A stretch of DNA of 64,000 bases from Mucilaginibacter ginsenosidivorax (lineage in GTDB: Bacteria; Bacteroidota; Bacteroidia; Sphingobacteriales; Sphingobacteriaceae). The DNA lies in NCBI RefSeq assembly GCF_007971525.1, contig NZ_CP042437.1, positions 6,076,001-6,140,000 on the forward strand, in the 5' to 3' direction. The notes below the pieces were generated by a model. It did not search any database, was not told the DNA's origin, and worked only from the letters and a program-made list of their open reading frames with translations. Positions 50,608 to 59,203 of this stretch are shown piece after piece. Within the stretch, counting starts at the first letter, position 1; each line of letters starts with the position of its first letter. Both the position numbers and the translations under genes were made by a program.

Positions 50608-51312
50608 TTAATATGTCCCCTTAGGATTATCCAACTCACCCTTCAAAACCTCCCAAACATTCCCGGCAACAATTTTGGCGCCTTTTTCGGTTGGGTGGAT
50701 GCCATCGCCCTGGTTAAGGTCGGGGTGGCCGCCTACGCCTTGTAACAGGAATGGCACCAGGGCCATTTTATTTTTGGTGGCCAGTGCAGGGAACACCGCC
50801 TTAAACTTGTTTACATAATCGGCACCCATATTTGGCGGCACCTGCATGCCCAGCATGACCAGTTTGGCGGCCGGGTATTTTGCTTTTACCTTATCAATAA
50901 TAGATTGCAGGTTTTTGGTGGTTTCGGTAGGCGATATGCCGCGCAGGCCATCGTTTGCCCCTAATTCCAGTATAAATATATCAACCTTTTGTTTCAAGGT
51001 CCAGTCTATCCGGCCGTTACCTCCGGCAGATGTTTCGCCGCTTACCCCGGCGTTAATCACTTTGTAGGGCAGTTTCAGCGAATCTATTTTTTTTGCGATA
51101 ACACCGGGAAAAGCATTTGCCGGGTCATCTAACCCATAGCCTGCTGTCAAACTATCGCCAAAAAATAAAATAGTTTGAACCTGCGCCGATGCAGCAGTTT
51201 TAGCAGCAGTATCTGCCGGTGCTGATGCATTGGAGTTTGATTTATCGCCACTGCCGCAACTTGCCAAAGCAAATGTGGACACAAGTACAAAAAAGATTTT
51301 TACTCTATTCAT
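50608..51312 (-). CDS. GDSL/SGNH esterase lipoprotein (TesA-like)
   Basis: 234 residues. Lipoprotein signal FALASCGSG (Cys19). SGNH blocks: I FFGDSLTAGYGL, II GVSGETSAGG, III GANDG, V DGIHPTEKG (catalytic Asp-His). It is related to TesA arylesterases/lysophospholipases. It is the last gene of the operon ybbA-ybbP-esterase, the same functional trio as in E. coli, where tesA is divergent from ybbAP. Tethered to the inner or outer membrane via the lipid. Confidence 0.9.
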   Translation of the reverse strand: MNRVKIFFVLVSTFALASCGSGDKSNSNASAPADTAAKTAASAQVQTILFFGDSLTAGYGLDDPANAFPGVIAKKIDSLKLPYKVINAGVSGETSAGGNGRIDWTLKQKVDIFILELGANDGLRGISPTETTKNLQSIIDKVKAKYPAAKLVMLGMQVPPNMGADYVNKFKAVFPALATKNKMALVPFLLQGVGGHPDLNQGDGIHPTEKGAKIVAGNVWEVLKGELDNPKGTY

Positions 51313-51330
51313 AAAACTAATACAACGCGG

Positions 51331-53889
51331 TTAAGCGTTTGTTCTTAATATCTCTAAAGGCGGTTTGTTCAACACGCCCCGGCTGTTTAACAAGCCAATA
51401 ATTACCGTTAACAAAGCGATGATGAAAAATAAAATCAACGCAGGCACAAAGCTAACCGAATAGGGCATCTCGAAACTATATTTTGCTAAAAACCATGTAC
51501 CTGCCACGGCTATCAAAATACCTGTTAAGGCTGATAAGCTGCCTAAAAATAAGTATTCTAAAGCTGTTATAGCTAATATTTGTTTACGGCTGGCCCCCAG
51601 TGTTCTAAGCAAAACGCTTTCCTGTATGCGCTGGTATTTGCTGATGCGTACCGAAGCAATGAGTACTACAATGCCCGTAATGATGCTGAAGGCGCTCATA
51701 AAACGGATTACATAACTGATTTTGCTTAACAATTCGTCAAGGATGCTTAACAACAACCCCAGGTCGATAATGGATATGTTGGGGAATTGCCTTACTACCG
51801 CTTGTTGAAAAGCCGCCGATACTTTGCTTGACGGCACATGCGTCATCAACACCTGGAATTGCGGTGCATCTTCCAGCACGCCGGTAGGGAAAACCACCTG
51901 GAAATTGGTTTGCACTTTGCCCCAGTTAACTTTACGCACACTGGCTACATAAGCAGGCATCGGTACCCCCTGAACGTTAAATACCAATTTATCGCCAATT
52001 TTAAGGTGGGCGCGTTTTTGCAGGTTTTCTTCTACCGATACCGGGATGTCTTTCCCTGCTTCGGCCTTGCCTATCCATTTGCCATCAAGCAGTTTCTCTG
52101 ATGATGAAAGCGTATCCCTGAAGGTTACCCTATATTCCCAGGCAAACACGCCATGGGGGATTTTGATGGTGGTATCTTTAATTACATCGGCGGCAGTTTT
52201 GCCGTTTATCTGCTCTAACCTCACGGTTACTATGGGTACCTGTTGCAAAACCGGCAACCCGTTTTTGCGGGTTACATTGGCCACGGCATCCTTCTGGCTT
52301 TTTTGGATATCAAACAAAATCATGTTGGATTGATTGCCGCTGCTGGATAAATTTACCTGGCTAATGAGGATACTCTGGATAAAAAACAGCGTACAAATAA
52401 AGGTAGTACTTAGCCCGATAGAAACCATAAGGATTAAAGTCTGGTTGTTTGGCCGGTATAAATTGGCAAAGCCCTGGCGCCATAAATAGCTCCAGCCGCT
52501 GTTGATAAGCAGTTTCATCACGCGCATCAGCAACCAGGCCACGGCGGCCAGTATCATAAAGGCTACTAAAATACCGATAGTGAAAAAGATGCTGCCTATC
52601 CAACTATCCAATTGCAAATAAGTAAAGCCTAAAACAAACACGATGATGAGTAAGTAAACCAGCCAGCTTAAAGGGTCGCGTTTGCGGCCTGCCTCGTCAA
52701 ATGACATGCGCAGCGTGTTTAACGGTGATATATTACGCACCGATATCAGCGGCAGTAGCGCAAACAAGATCGATATAATTACCCCCAATAAAATACCCTG
52801 ACCAATGGCCAGCCACGATATCTCAACAGAAATAGTGAAAGGCAAAAAGTCTTTAAAAACCAGCGGCAGCAAATGCTGTATGGCCGTACCCAAAGCCGCG
52901 CCCGCAATGGAGCCTATGAGCCCGATACCTACTATCTGGATCAGGTAAATCAAAAACGCCTCGGATGCTTTAACACCCAAACAACGCATAATGGCTATGG
53001 AGGCTATCTTTTCTCGCACATAAATATGAATGGCGCTGGCTACACCCACACAGCCCAATAACAGGGCTATAAAACCAACCAGCGATAAAAACCTGCCCAG
53101 ATCGCCAAAGGCCCTGCCGGTGTTTTCCTTGCGGGTTTCAATGGTATCGTAGTTCATACCATTTTTATCCAATATGGGGTCCAGCTTTTTGGTCAGCTTT
53201 TCCATATCAACTTTATGGTCGTACTTGTAGTAAAAGGTATAGTTTACGCGGCTGCCTGTTTTCATGAGGCCGGTTTGCTCCAGGTATCGCATCGGGATGT
53301 ACACCACCGGGGCTATCCCTGCCATGGCACCGCTTTGACCGGGAGCTTTGTCTAACGCCCCGGCTATCAGGAAATGTTCGGTGCCTATGCGTACCGAGTC
53401 GCCAACCTTGGCGCCAAATTGCAGCATCAGCGTTTTATCAACCAGCGCCATTTGGCCTTGCTTAAAGGAGGTGCCGGCAATCTCGGGCGTGGTTTCTATA
53501 GTGCCGTAATAAGGGTAATCGCCCTGCAAAGCCCTGATTTGTACCAGCCTGGTGCCTTTGCTTTTGGGAAAATAGGCCATCGATGCAAAACTCCGCTCGG
53601 TTGATCTTTTATCGCCCAGCGAGTCGAGCATTTTTTTCAGCTTAACATCTGCGGGCTTATTACCCGATATCAGCAAATCGGCACCGATGAGGCTTGCAGC
53701 CTGGCCATTTACGTCGTTTTGGACATTGTACCTGAACGAGTAGATAGCCACCAGCGCGGCAATACCAAATATGATGGCCGATATGAACAGGAACAACCTC
53801 GACCGGTTTTTCCTGCTATCGCGCAAGGCCATGTTAAATAGCCAGGCAACGTTTGTTTTTCGTTTATAATTAACCGGATTGGTGTCCAT
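51331..53889 (-). CDS. FtsX-like ABC permease, YbbP-like
   Basis: 852 residues with two FtsX repeats. A first membrane segment near residue 35, a long periplasmic domain, then three helices, then a second unit with the same arrangement (ten helices in total expected). E. coli YbbP is 804 residues. It lies 3 bases downstream of the ATPase gene. The complex is likely a type VII-like ABC transporter that works on lipids or lipoproteins rather than importing solutes; the nearby TesA-like esterase supports a lipid link. Confidence 0.85.
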   Translation of the reverse strand: MDTNPVNYKRKTNVAWLFNMALRDSRKNRSRLFLFISAIIFGIAALVAIYSFRYNVQNDVNGQAASLIGADLLISGNKPADVKLKKMLDSLGDKRSTERSFASMAYFPKSKGTRLVQIRALQGDYPYYGTIETTPEIAGTSFKQGQMALVDKTLMLQFGAKVGDSVRIGTEHFLIAGALDKAPGQSGAMAGIAPVVYIPMRYLEQTGLMKTGSRVNYTFYYKYDHKVDMEKLTKKLDPILDKNGMNYDTIETRKENTGRAFGDLGRFLSLVGFIALLLGCVGVASAIHIYVREKIASIAIMRCLGVKASEAFLIYLIQIVGIGLIGSIAGAALGTAIQHLLPLVFKDFLPFTISVEISWLAIGQGILLGVIISILFALLPLISVRNISPLNTLRMSFDEAGRKRDPLSWLVYLLIIVFVLGFTYLQLDSWIGSIFFTIGILVAFMILAAVAWLLMRVMKLLINSGWSYLWRQGFANLYRPNNQTLILMVSIGLSTTFICTLFFIQSILISQVNLSSSGNQSNMILFDIQKSQKDAVANVTRKNGLPVLQQVPIVTVRLEQINGKTAADVIKDTTIKIPHGVFAWEYRVTFRDTLSSSEKLLDGKWIGKAEAGKDIPVSVEENLQKRAHLKIGDKLVFNVQGVPMPAYVASVRKVNWGKVQTNFQVVFPTGVLEDAPQFQVLMTHVPSSKVSAAFQQAVVRQFPNISIIDLGLLLSILDELLSKISYVIRFMSAFSIITGIVVLIASVRISKYQRIQESVLLRTLGASRKQILAITALEYLFLGSLSALTGILIAVAGTWFLAKYSFEMPYSVSFVPALILFFIIALLTVIIGLLNSRGVLNKPPLEILRTNA

Positions 53890-53892
53890 AAC

Positions 53893-54582
53893 TTACCCGT
53901 TAATTGTTTTTTCGTCGGATACCAGCTTGCCGCCTTTTATCCTGATGATGCGTTGTGTTTTGGCGGCCAGGTCAAGGTCATGGGTTACTACAACCAGGGT
54001 AGTACCGGCCTCTTTGTTCAGATCGAAGATGAGTTTAATCACCTTTTCGCTGGTTTCGGCATCCAGGTTACCAGTTGGCTCATCAGCAAACAGGATCTTG
54101 GGCGCGTTTGAAAACGCCCGTGCCAGTGATACCCTTTGCTGCTCGCCGCCAGATAGCTGCGATGGGTAGTGATGCCCGCGGTCGGCAAGGCCAACTTTGT
54201 CCAGCAAATCAAGCGCACGCGCTTTAATATTTTTTTCGTTTCGTAACTCCAGCGGCACCATCACATTTTCTAAAGCGGTAAGCGTTGGCAGCAATTGAAA
54301 GTTTTGGAAAATAAAGCCCACATATTGGTTACGCACCTGCGCGCGCTGATCTTCGGTTAAATTGCCCAGGTTGATGCCATTTAGCGCTACCGATCCGGTG
54401 CTTGATCTATCCAGCCCGGCACACAGCCCCAGCAGGGTAGTTTTGCCGCTGCCCGATGGCCCGACAATGGCGTTGGTAGAGCCTTCGGTGATGGCGAAGT
54501 TGATATTATCAAGCACGGTGAGCGTACGCCCGGCGCTTTGGTATGTTTTACTGAGATCTTGAATATTAAGGATAGTTTCCAA
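53893..54582 (-). CDS. ABC ATPase, YbbA-like
   Basis: 229 residues from TTG 54582 (LETILNIQDLSKTYQ), which matches E. coli YbbA (228); an earlier TTG at 54618 adds 12 residues without family support. Motifs: Walker A GPSGSGKTT, Q loop FIFQNFQLLPTL, signature LSGGEQQRV, Walker B ILFADEPTGNLD and the switch (VVVTHD). The MacB/LolD-type ATPase pairs with the FtsX-like permease downstream. It heads the operon. Confidence 0.88.
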   Translation of the reverse strand: METILNIQDLSKTYQSAGRTLTVLDNINFAITEGSTNAIVGPSGSGKTTLLGLCAGLDRSSTGSVALNGINLGNLTEDQRAQVRNQYVGFIFQNFQLLPTLTALENVMVPLELRNEKNIKARALDLLDKVGLADRGHHYPSQLSGGEQQRVSLARAFSNAPKILFADEPTGNLDAETSEKVIKLIFDLNKEAGTTLVVVTHDLDLAAKTQRIIRIKGGKLVSDEKTING

Positions 54583-54711
54583 CGGATAATTTTTATGCTT
54601 TGATGATTTACCAACCAATTTGTTACCGCATCGGTTTGCATAAATATCCGTGAAATAGCCAGTTTATAGCTATAAGCCGCTGTTTTTTTTCATTTAATGA
54701 CATAACCGTGT

Positions 54712-54861
54712 TTTAAGTCTAAAGTCCAGAGTTCTAAGTCTAAAGTATTTAGCCTAAAAAATCGAAATAAATACCGGCGACTAAACAATTTTAAGATAGC
54801 ATTTCAGGCTTACAGCTAAAGACTTCCGACTTAGAACTTTCGACTTAAGACTTCCGACTTG
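54712..54861. repeat. Inverted array of the word GTCTAAAGTC
   Basis: Left block (54714-54755) reads GTCTAAAGTCCAGAGTTCTAAG; right block (about 54820-54861) reads GACTTCCGACTTAGAACTTT and GACTTAAGACTTCCGACTTG. The words are each other's reverse complement with small changes. The right part overlaps the 3' end of the JmjC gene. Confidence 0.75.
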
Positions 54862-55699
54862 ACAACCCCTCACTAATCTTCGATGTTTGTGTAGCCACAG
54901 CGGCGTAGGCGTACATAGCAATCGCCTTCAGTTTGCTTTGGCGTTTTTTAAACGTCCATACATCCTGCATAAATTCCTTGTGGTTTTTGCTGTTGAGGGT
55001 GTCAAAGGCCACCGAAATGGTTGGCGTAAGCGAATAGGCCGTATGCCAGGTACCAAAAGGGATAAATAACGTTTCGCCAGGCCCGACTACAAAATTTATT
55101 GGAGTGGCATCTTTAAACAGCGGATGTTTTTCGTAATCGGGTTCAAATACGTTTACTTCCGAACGCCATGGATCATCGGGGCGGGGGTATAGTAAATGCT
55201 CCTGTCCGCGTGGGAAAACGGTAAAACGTTTTTGGCCGTACAGTTGAGTTATCCAGGCGTTTAAATGGTAATAATCTATGTGCATGTACGGAAACCTGCC
55301 GCCCGGGCCGCCAACAAACAATTCGGTAGCGCCGCCCCATTTGCCAATGCTGAACATTTTATTTTTTAACCAGTTTGGTGATGCGTAATTTAAATCCAGG
55401 GGATCTAAAAGCGGCATCAACTCCGGTATAGTTGCCGGGATATCAAATATAATAGGGTATACCGCGGGTTTTTCTTCGGTACTGGCTTCTACCATGTCCA
55501 TAGCCTCCTTCATGGTAAGGATATTGCCACGTACATCCGTTTGTCTGTCGGGATAATTTTCCCTGAACCAATCGGGAGTGAACAGCCCATTAGCTTTCCA
55601 AACTTTGGCGGCATTTGTAAAAACCAGCGGAATGCCCGGTTTATAATGCTCTTCCATAAATTCTTCGTAGGTAATGTTGTCTCTTCTGATAATGTCCAT
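54845..55699 (-). CDS. JmjC/cupin-8 domain protein
   Basis: 284 residues. The iron ligands are H-x-D (YMHIDYYHLNAW) and the later His (IPFGTWHTAYSL), the layout of cupin-8/JmjC 2-oxoglutarate oxygenases. Blocks GIPLVFTNAAKVWKANG and FVGGPGG also fit. These enzymes hydroxylate protein or small-molecule substrates; the bacterial substrate is unknown. The last residues overlap the word array at 54712-54861, so the C-terminal end (SRKS) may be a recent change. Confidence 0.85.
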   Translation of the reverse strand: MDIIRRDNITYEEFMEEHYKPGIPLVFTNAAKVWKANGLFTPDWFRENYPDRQTDVRGNILTMKEAMDMVEASTEEKPAVYPIIFDIPATIPELMPLLDPLDLNYASPNWLKNKMFSIGKWGGATELFVGGPGGRFPYMHIDYYHLNAWITQLYGQKRFTVFPRGQEHLLYPRPDDPWRSEVNVFEPDYEKHPLFKDATPINFVVGPGETLFIPFGTWHTAYSLTPTISVAFDTLNSKNHKEFMQDVWTFKKRQSKLKAIAMYAYAAVATQTSKISEGLSSRKS

Positions 55700-55842
55700 G
55701 GTTTGTATTGGGGTTTATTGATACAATGCTAAGTAAAATATTTAACTATTTGATTGATATTTAAGCCGTACCGCGGGCCTTTTTTAGCTTTGTTTTCTAC
55801 GAAAATATTTAAGGAGAGGTTATAATAAGCAATCGTTCGGTT

Positions 55843-56015
55843 TGAACGCTGGCTACGACTCACCCCGGCTACGCTGCGCTGGCCGACCCTCTCTCCGGCT
55901 TGCGCCGCAAAGAGGGTTTAGCTCATTTTTTTATTTTTTGGCCCCTCTATGCGACGCAGTCGGAGAGAGGGGCAGAACGAGCGTAGCGATGTTCGGGGTG
56001 AGTCGTCGCCGCCAT
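55843..56015. repeat. 172-bp palindromic element, copy C
   Basis: Starts TGAACGCTGGCTACGACTC, contains CCCTCTCTCCGGCTTGCGC and CCCCTCTATGCGACGCAGTC, ends GTGAGTCGTCGCCGCC. Nearly identical to copy A. It lies between the divergent JmjC and glycosyltransferase genes, within their shared upstream region. Confidence 0.9.
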
Positions 56016-56097
56016 ACTATTAACCCAGTAATTTTACCACCAACAATTGGTGTAACCGTTACCAATCATTTATTAGCAAACGTTACCTTTGCCCCTA

Positions 56098-56979
56098 ATG
56101 AAAGTATCCGGATTTACCTTTATCAGAAACGCGGTTAAAAACGATTATCCAATTGTGGAGGCCATCAACTCCATTTTGCCCCTTTGCGATGAGTTTATCG
56201 TAGCAGCCGGCAACTCTGATGATGGCACTCGCGAACTGATCGAGGCCATCGGATCGCCAAAAATCAAGATCATCGATACCATTTGGGACGATTCGCTGAA
56301 AGATGGCGGCCGGGTGTTCGCGGTAGAGACGGAGAAGGCCTTCGCGGCCATATCGCCGGATAGCGACTGGGCATTTTATATCCAGGGGGATGAGGCGGTA
56401 CATGAGAAATATCATCCGTTGATAAAAAAGGAGATGGAGGATGCGCTTAACAAACCTAACATTGAAGGCCTGCTGTTTAAATACCTTCATTTTTACGGCT
56501 CCTATGATTACTACGGCGATTCGCGCAGGTGGTACCGCCGCGAGATCCGCCTGGTTAAAAACATCAAAGGCATACATGCCTACCGGGATGCGCAGGGTTT
56601 CCGCCTTAACGACCGGAAGATTAAAGTAAAGCTGATTGACGCTTACATTTACCACTACGGTTGGGCCAAACCTCCGCAGGGATTAAATAACAAAATCCGC
56701 AACTTCAACAAGTTTTACCACGACGATGCCTGGATGGAGCAAAACCTGCCCGAAACTTTTGAGTTTGACTACAGCAACGCCGATAAACTGGTCCGCTTTA
56801 CCGGCACCCACCCCGCACCCATACAAAAACGCATTGCCGCCACCAACTGGAATATTGATTTCAGCACCAAAGAGTTGCGCAAAGCGATGACCTTTCGCCG
56901 TAAGTTTTTGCAGTTTGTAGAGAAGTATACCGGCTGGCGGATAGGAGAGTATAGGAATTATGAGATAGTGGAAAGGTAG
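56098..56979 (+). CDS. Glycosyltransferase family 2 protein
   Basis: 293 residues from ATG 56098; an upstream TTG would add three residues. The GT-A start (GFTFIRNAVKNDYPIVEAINSIL), DEFIVAAGNSDDGTRELI and the acidic motif IQGDEAV (in place of a classical DxD) are present; YRDAQGFRLNDRKIKVKL and WAKPPQGLNNKI follow. It resembles small GT2 enzymes acting on cell-surface sugars. It is flanked by copies C and D of the palindromic element, so the gene stands in an island of repeats. Confidence 0.82.
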   Translation: MKVSGFTFIRNAVKNDYPIVEAINSILPLCDEFIVAAGNSDDGTRELIEAIGSPKIKIIDTIWDDSLKDGGRVFAVETEKAFAAISPDSDWAFYIQGDEAVHEKYHPLIKKEMEDALNKPNIEGLLFKYLHFYGSYDYYGDSRRWYRREIRLVKNIKGIHAYRDAQGFRLNDRKIKVKLIDAYIYHYGWAKPPQGLNNKIRNFNKFYHDDAWMEQNLPETFEFDYSNADKLVRFTGTHPAPIQKRIAATNWNIDFSTKELRKAMTFRRKFLQFVEKYTGWRIGEYRNYEIVER

Positions 56980-57098
56980 AAGGAACATTTTCTGTCATCC
57001 TGAACGTAGTGAAGGATCTGTTATACGATATGCATATTCGCGAATAGATGCTTCGTACCTACTCTTGATGCATTGATTTTTACACAAACATTGGCTCT

Positions 57099-57295
57099 GA
57101 ACGCTGGTTAAGACTCACCCGGCGAGGCTGCGCCCGCCACCCTCTCTTCGGCTTCGCCGGAAAGAGGGGCTCGAAAATTTACTATTTGTTTTTTTTATAA
57201 CATTTTGATATTGAGCGTTCAAGCCCCTCTTTACACCGCAGGTGAAGAGAGGGTGGCGGGCGCAGCCTCGCCGGGTGAGTCTTAACCGCCATGCG
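57099..57295. repeat. 197-bp palindromic element, copy D
   Basis: Starts GAACGCTGGTTAAGACTCACCC; contains CCACCCTCTCTTCGGCTTCG and CCCTCTTTACACCGCAGGTG; ends CCGGGTGAGTCTTAACCGCC. Closest to copy B. Just upstream, at about 56992-57060, stands a half palindrome CTGTCATCCTGAACGTAGTG of another class. Confidence 0.88.
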
Positions 57296-57378
57296 ATATA
57301 GGTCATTTTCGCTTCAGAATCCAGGGATTTATTGCTCCGCATAACAGGTGGGATTGGCGTATTTATTCCATTAACTAC

Positions 57379-58593
57379 CTACAAATTCTGCGCTATCACA
57401 AACCCGCTGGCCCAGGCCCATTGAAAATTGTAGCCGCCAAGCCAGCCGGTTACATCAACGCATTCGCCGCCGAAGAACAGGCCGGGGACTTTTTTTGCTT
57501 CGAGGGTTTTGGATGATAGCTCGTCGGTTGATACGCCGCCGCGCATTACTTCGGCTTTGTCGTACCCTTTATCGCCGGCGGGTTTTACTTTAAAGCCGTG
57601 TATCAGCTGGCTAATATCTTCAATCTCGGTTTTGGTGAGCGATGCCAGGTTTTTCTCTACAGGCAACCTATCGCTTAATGCCTCGGCAAACTTGCGGGTG
57701 TATAGGCCGGCCAGGTAGGCCAGCAGCATTTTTTTGCCGTTGGTTTCTTTTTCTTGCTGAATCAGGTCGGCAATGTTTTGGTTGGGGAGCAGGTCGATGT
57801 AGATGGTTTCGCCGGGTTTCCAGTACGAGGAGATCTGCAATATGGCAGGTCCGCTTAGTCCCCAGTGGGTAAACAGTATGTTTTCTTCAAAGCTGATCCT
57901 GTCGTTCCAAACGCGGCAAAAAATACTGTTGCCGCTCAGCTGCTCAAACCAGGGCTGATCTTTGCCGGTAATGGTAAGCGGCACCAGGGCAGGGGCGGTA
58001 TCGGCAATTTTTAAACCGAACTGCCGGGCGGTACGCAATCCAAAATCGGTAGCGCCCATTTTGGGGATAGGCAGGCCACCTGCGGCTATAACCACATTGG
58101 GCGCGCTTATAAATTCCTGTTTGCCATTAAGCTCGACCCGAACGGTAAAACCATCGTCAGTTTTTTCAACCATTTTTACGTCGGCATTGCACCAGATATC
58201 CTGTTCCATATCGGCACATAGGTTGGTGAACACTTCGACTATATCTTTAGCTTTATCACTTTCGGGGAATAGCTGGCCCAAAGTTTTTTCTTTACCGGTA
58301 ATGCCATAGGTTTCAAAAAAACTGATGGTATCATCCACTGTCCATTGCGAAAAGGCTGATTTACAGAAGTGTGGATTTTGCGATATAAATTGCTGGTTGG
58401 TAGCGTACAGGTTGGTGTAATTACAGCGGCCGCCACCACTTATCAGTATCTTGGCACCTACACGGTCGGCCTTTTCCAGCACCAGCGTACGCTTGCCCAA
58501 AAAGCCGGCTTGCACCGCGCACATGAGGCCGCAGGCGCCGCCGCCAATAATTATTGCGTCAAAATCTGTTTGTTTTGTTAATTTTGTTGTCAT
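57379..58593 (-). CDS. HI0933-family flavoprotein
   Basis: 404 residues from ATG 58593. An FAD Rossmann start (DAIIIGGGACGLMCAVQAG), the GGGRCNYTN block, PIPKMGATDFG and the C-terminal GLFFGGECVDVTGWLGGYNFQWAWASGFV identify the family, whose members are NAD(P)/FAD-dependent oxidoreductases, some involved in bile-acid or tRNA-related chemistry, most uncharacterised. Its start codon overlaps the start codon of the divergent nuoA gene (CATG). No longer start is adopted because extending upstream would run through nuoA. Confidence 0.88.
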   Translation of the reverse strand: MTTKLTKQTDFDAIIIGGGACGLMCAVQAGFLGKRTLVLEKADRVGAKILISGGGRCNYTNLYATNQQFISQNPHFCKSAFSQWTVDDTISFFETYGITGKEKTLGQLFPESDKAKDIVEVFTNLCADMEQDIWCNADVKMVEKTDDGFTVRVELNGKQEFISAPNVVIAAGGLPIPKMGATDFGLRTARQFGLKIADTAPALVPLTITGKDQPWFEQLSGNSIFCRVWNDRISFEENILFTHWGLSGPAILQISSYWKPGETIYIDLLPNQNIADLIQQEKETNGKKMLLAYLAGLYTRKFAEALSDRLPVEKNLASLTKTEIEDISQLIHGFKVKPAGDKGYDKAEVMRGGVSTDELSSKTLEAKKVPGLFFGGECVDVTGWLGGYNFQWAWASGFVIAQNL

Positions 58594-59203
58594 GACCGAG
58601 GTTTCGCAAATATCAGAATTTGGAAAGATACTCATCTTTCTTATCACCGGGATAATAATGGTGTGCGTGATATTTTTTTTCAACCGGTTACTGGCTCCCA
58701 GTAACCCCAATTACGAGAAGCTAACTTCCTATGAATGTGGCGAAGAGCCTACCGGCAATGCCTGGCTGCCCTTCAATTCGCGTTTTTACGTTATCGCGTT
58801 AATATTTTTATTGTTCGATGTCGAGATGGTTTTTATATTCCCCTGGGCTACCGTTTTTGGCAACCACGAGCTGATTGCCGCCGATAACCGCTGGGGATGG
58901 TTCTCGCTGGCCGAAATGTTTATCTTTTTAGGCATCCTGGTATTAGGACTGGTTTACGTGTGGGCCAAAGGCGATTTGGAATGGATAAAAGCCAAACCAA
59001 CCGTACCCACAACCGATGTAAACATCCCGCTATCGTTTTACGAGCAGCTGAACCTGGAGCAAGGCGAATTTGTTGTAAAACCATTTAGCATGACCAGTGA
59101 ACCTGTTGCACCTGAGCCTGTTGTTGCCGAAGCACCTGCAGAGGCCGCCCCGGCGCGCAAGCCCATGTTTAAACCCACCTTTAAAAAGCCCACAAATGAG
59201 TAG
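58592..59203 (+). CDS. nuoA: NADH-quinone oxidoreductase subunit A
   Basis: 203 residues. The first membrane helix (ILIFLITGIIMVCVIFFF), the family block SYECGEEPTGNAWLPFNSRFYVIALIFLLFDVEMVFIFPWATVF and the third helix are typical NuoA; the C-terminal 60-70 residues (from about 135) are an extra charged Pro/Ala/Lys-rich tail not seen in short NuoA. ATG at 58592 is the only start that keeps the first helix. It overlaps the HI0933 gene start. nuoB follows with an 8-base overlap. Confidence 0.93.
   Translation: MTEVSQISEFGKILIFLITGIIMVCVIFFFNRLLAPSNPNYEKLTSYECGEEPTGNAWLPFNSRFYVIALIFLLFDVEMVFIFPWATVFGNHELIAADNRWGWFSLAEMFIFLGILVLGLVYVWAKGDLEWIKAKPTVPTTDVNIPLSFYEQLNLEQGEFVVKPFSMTSEPVAPEPVVAEAPAEAAPARKPMFKPTFKKPTNE

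Noticed and set aside
55842..56138. 98-residue plus frame
   Set aside because: It reads through palindromic element C and into the start of the glycosyltransferase gene in another frame.
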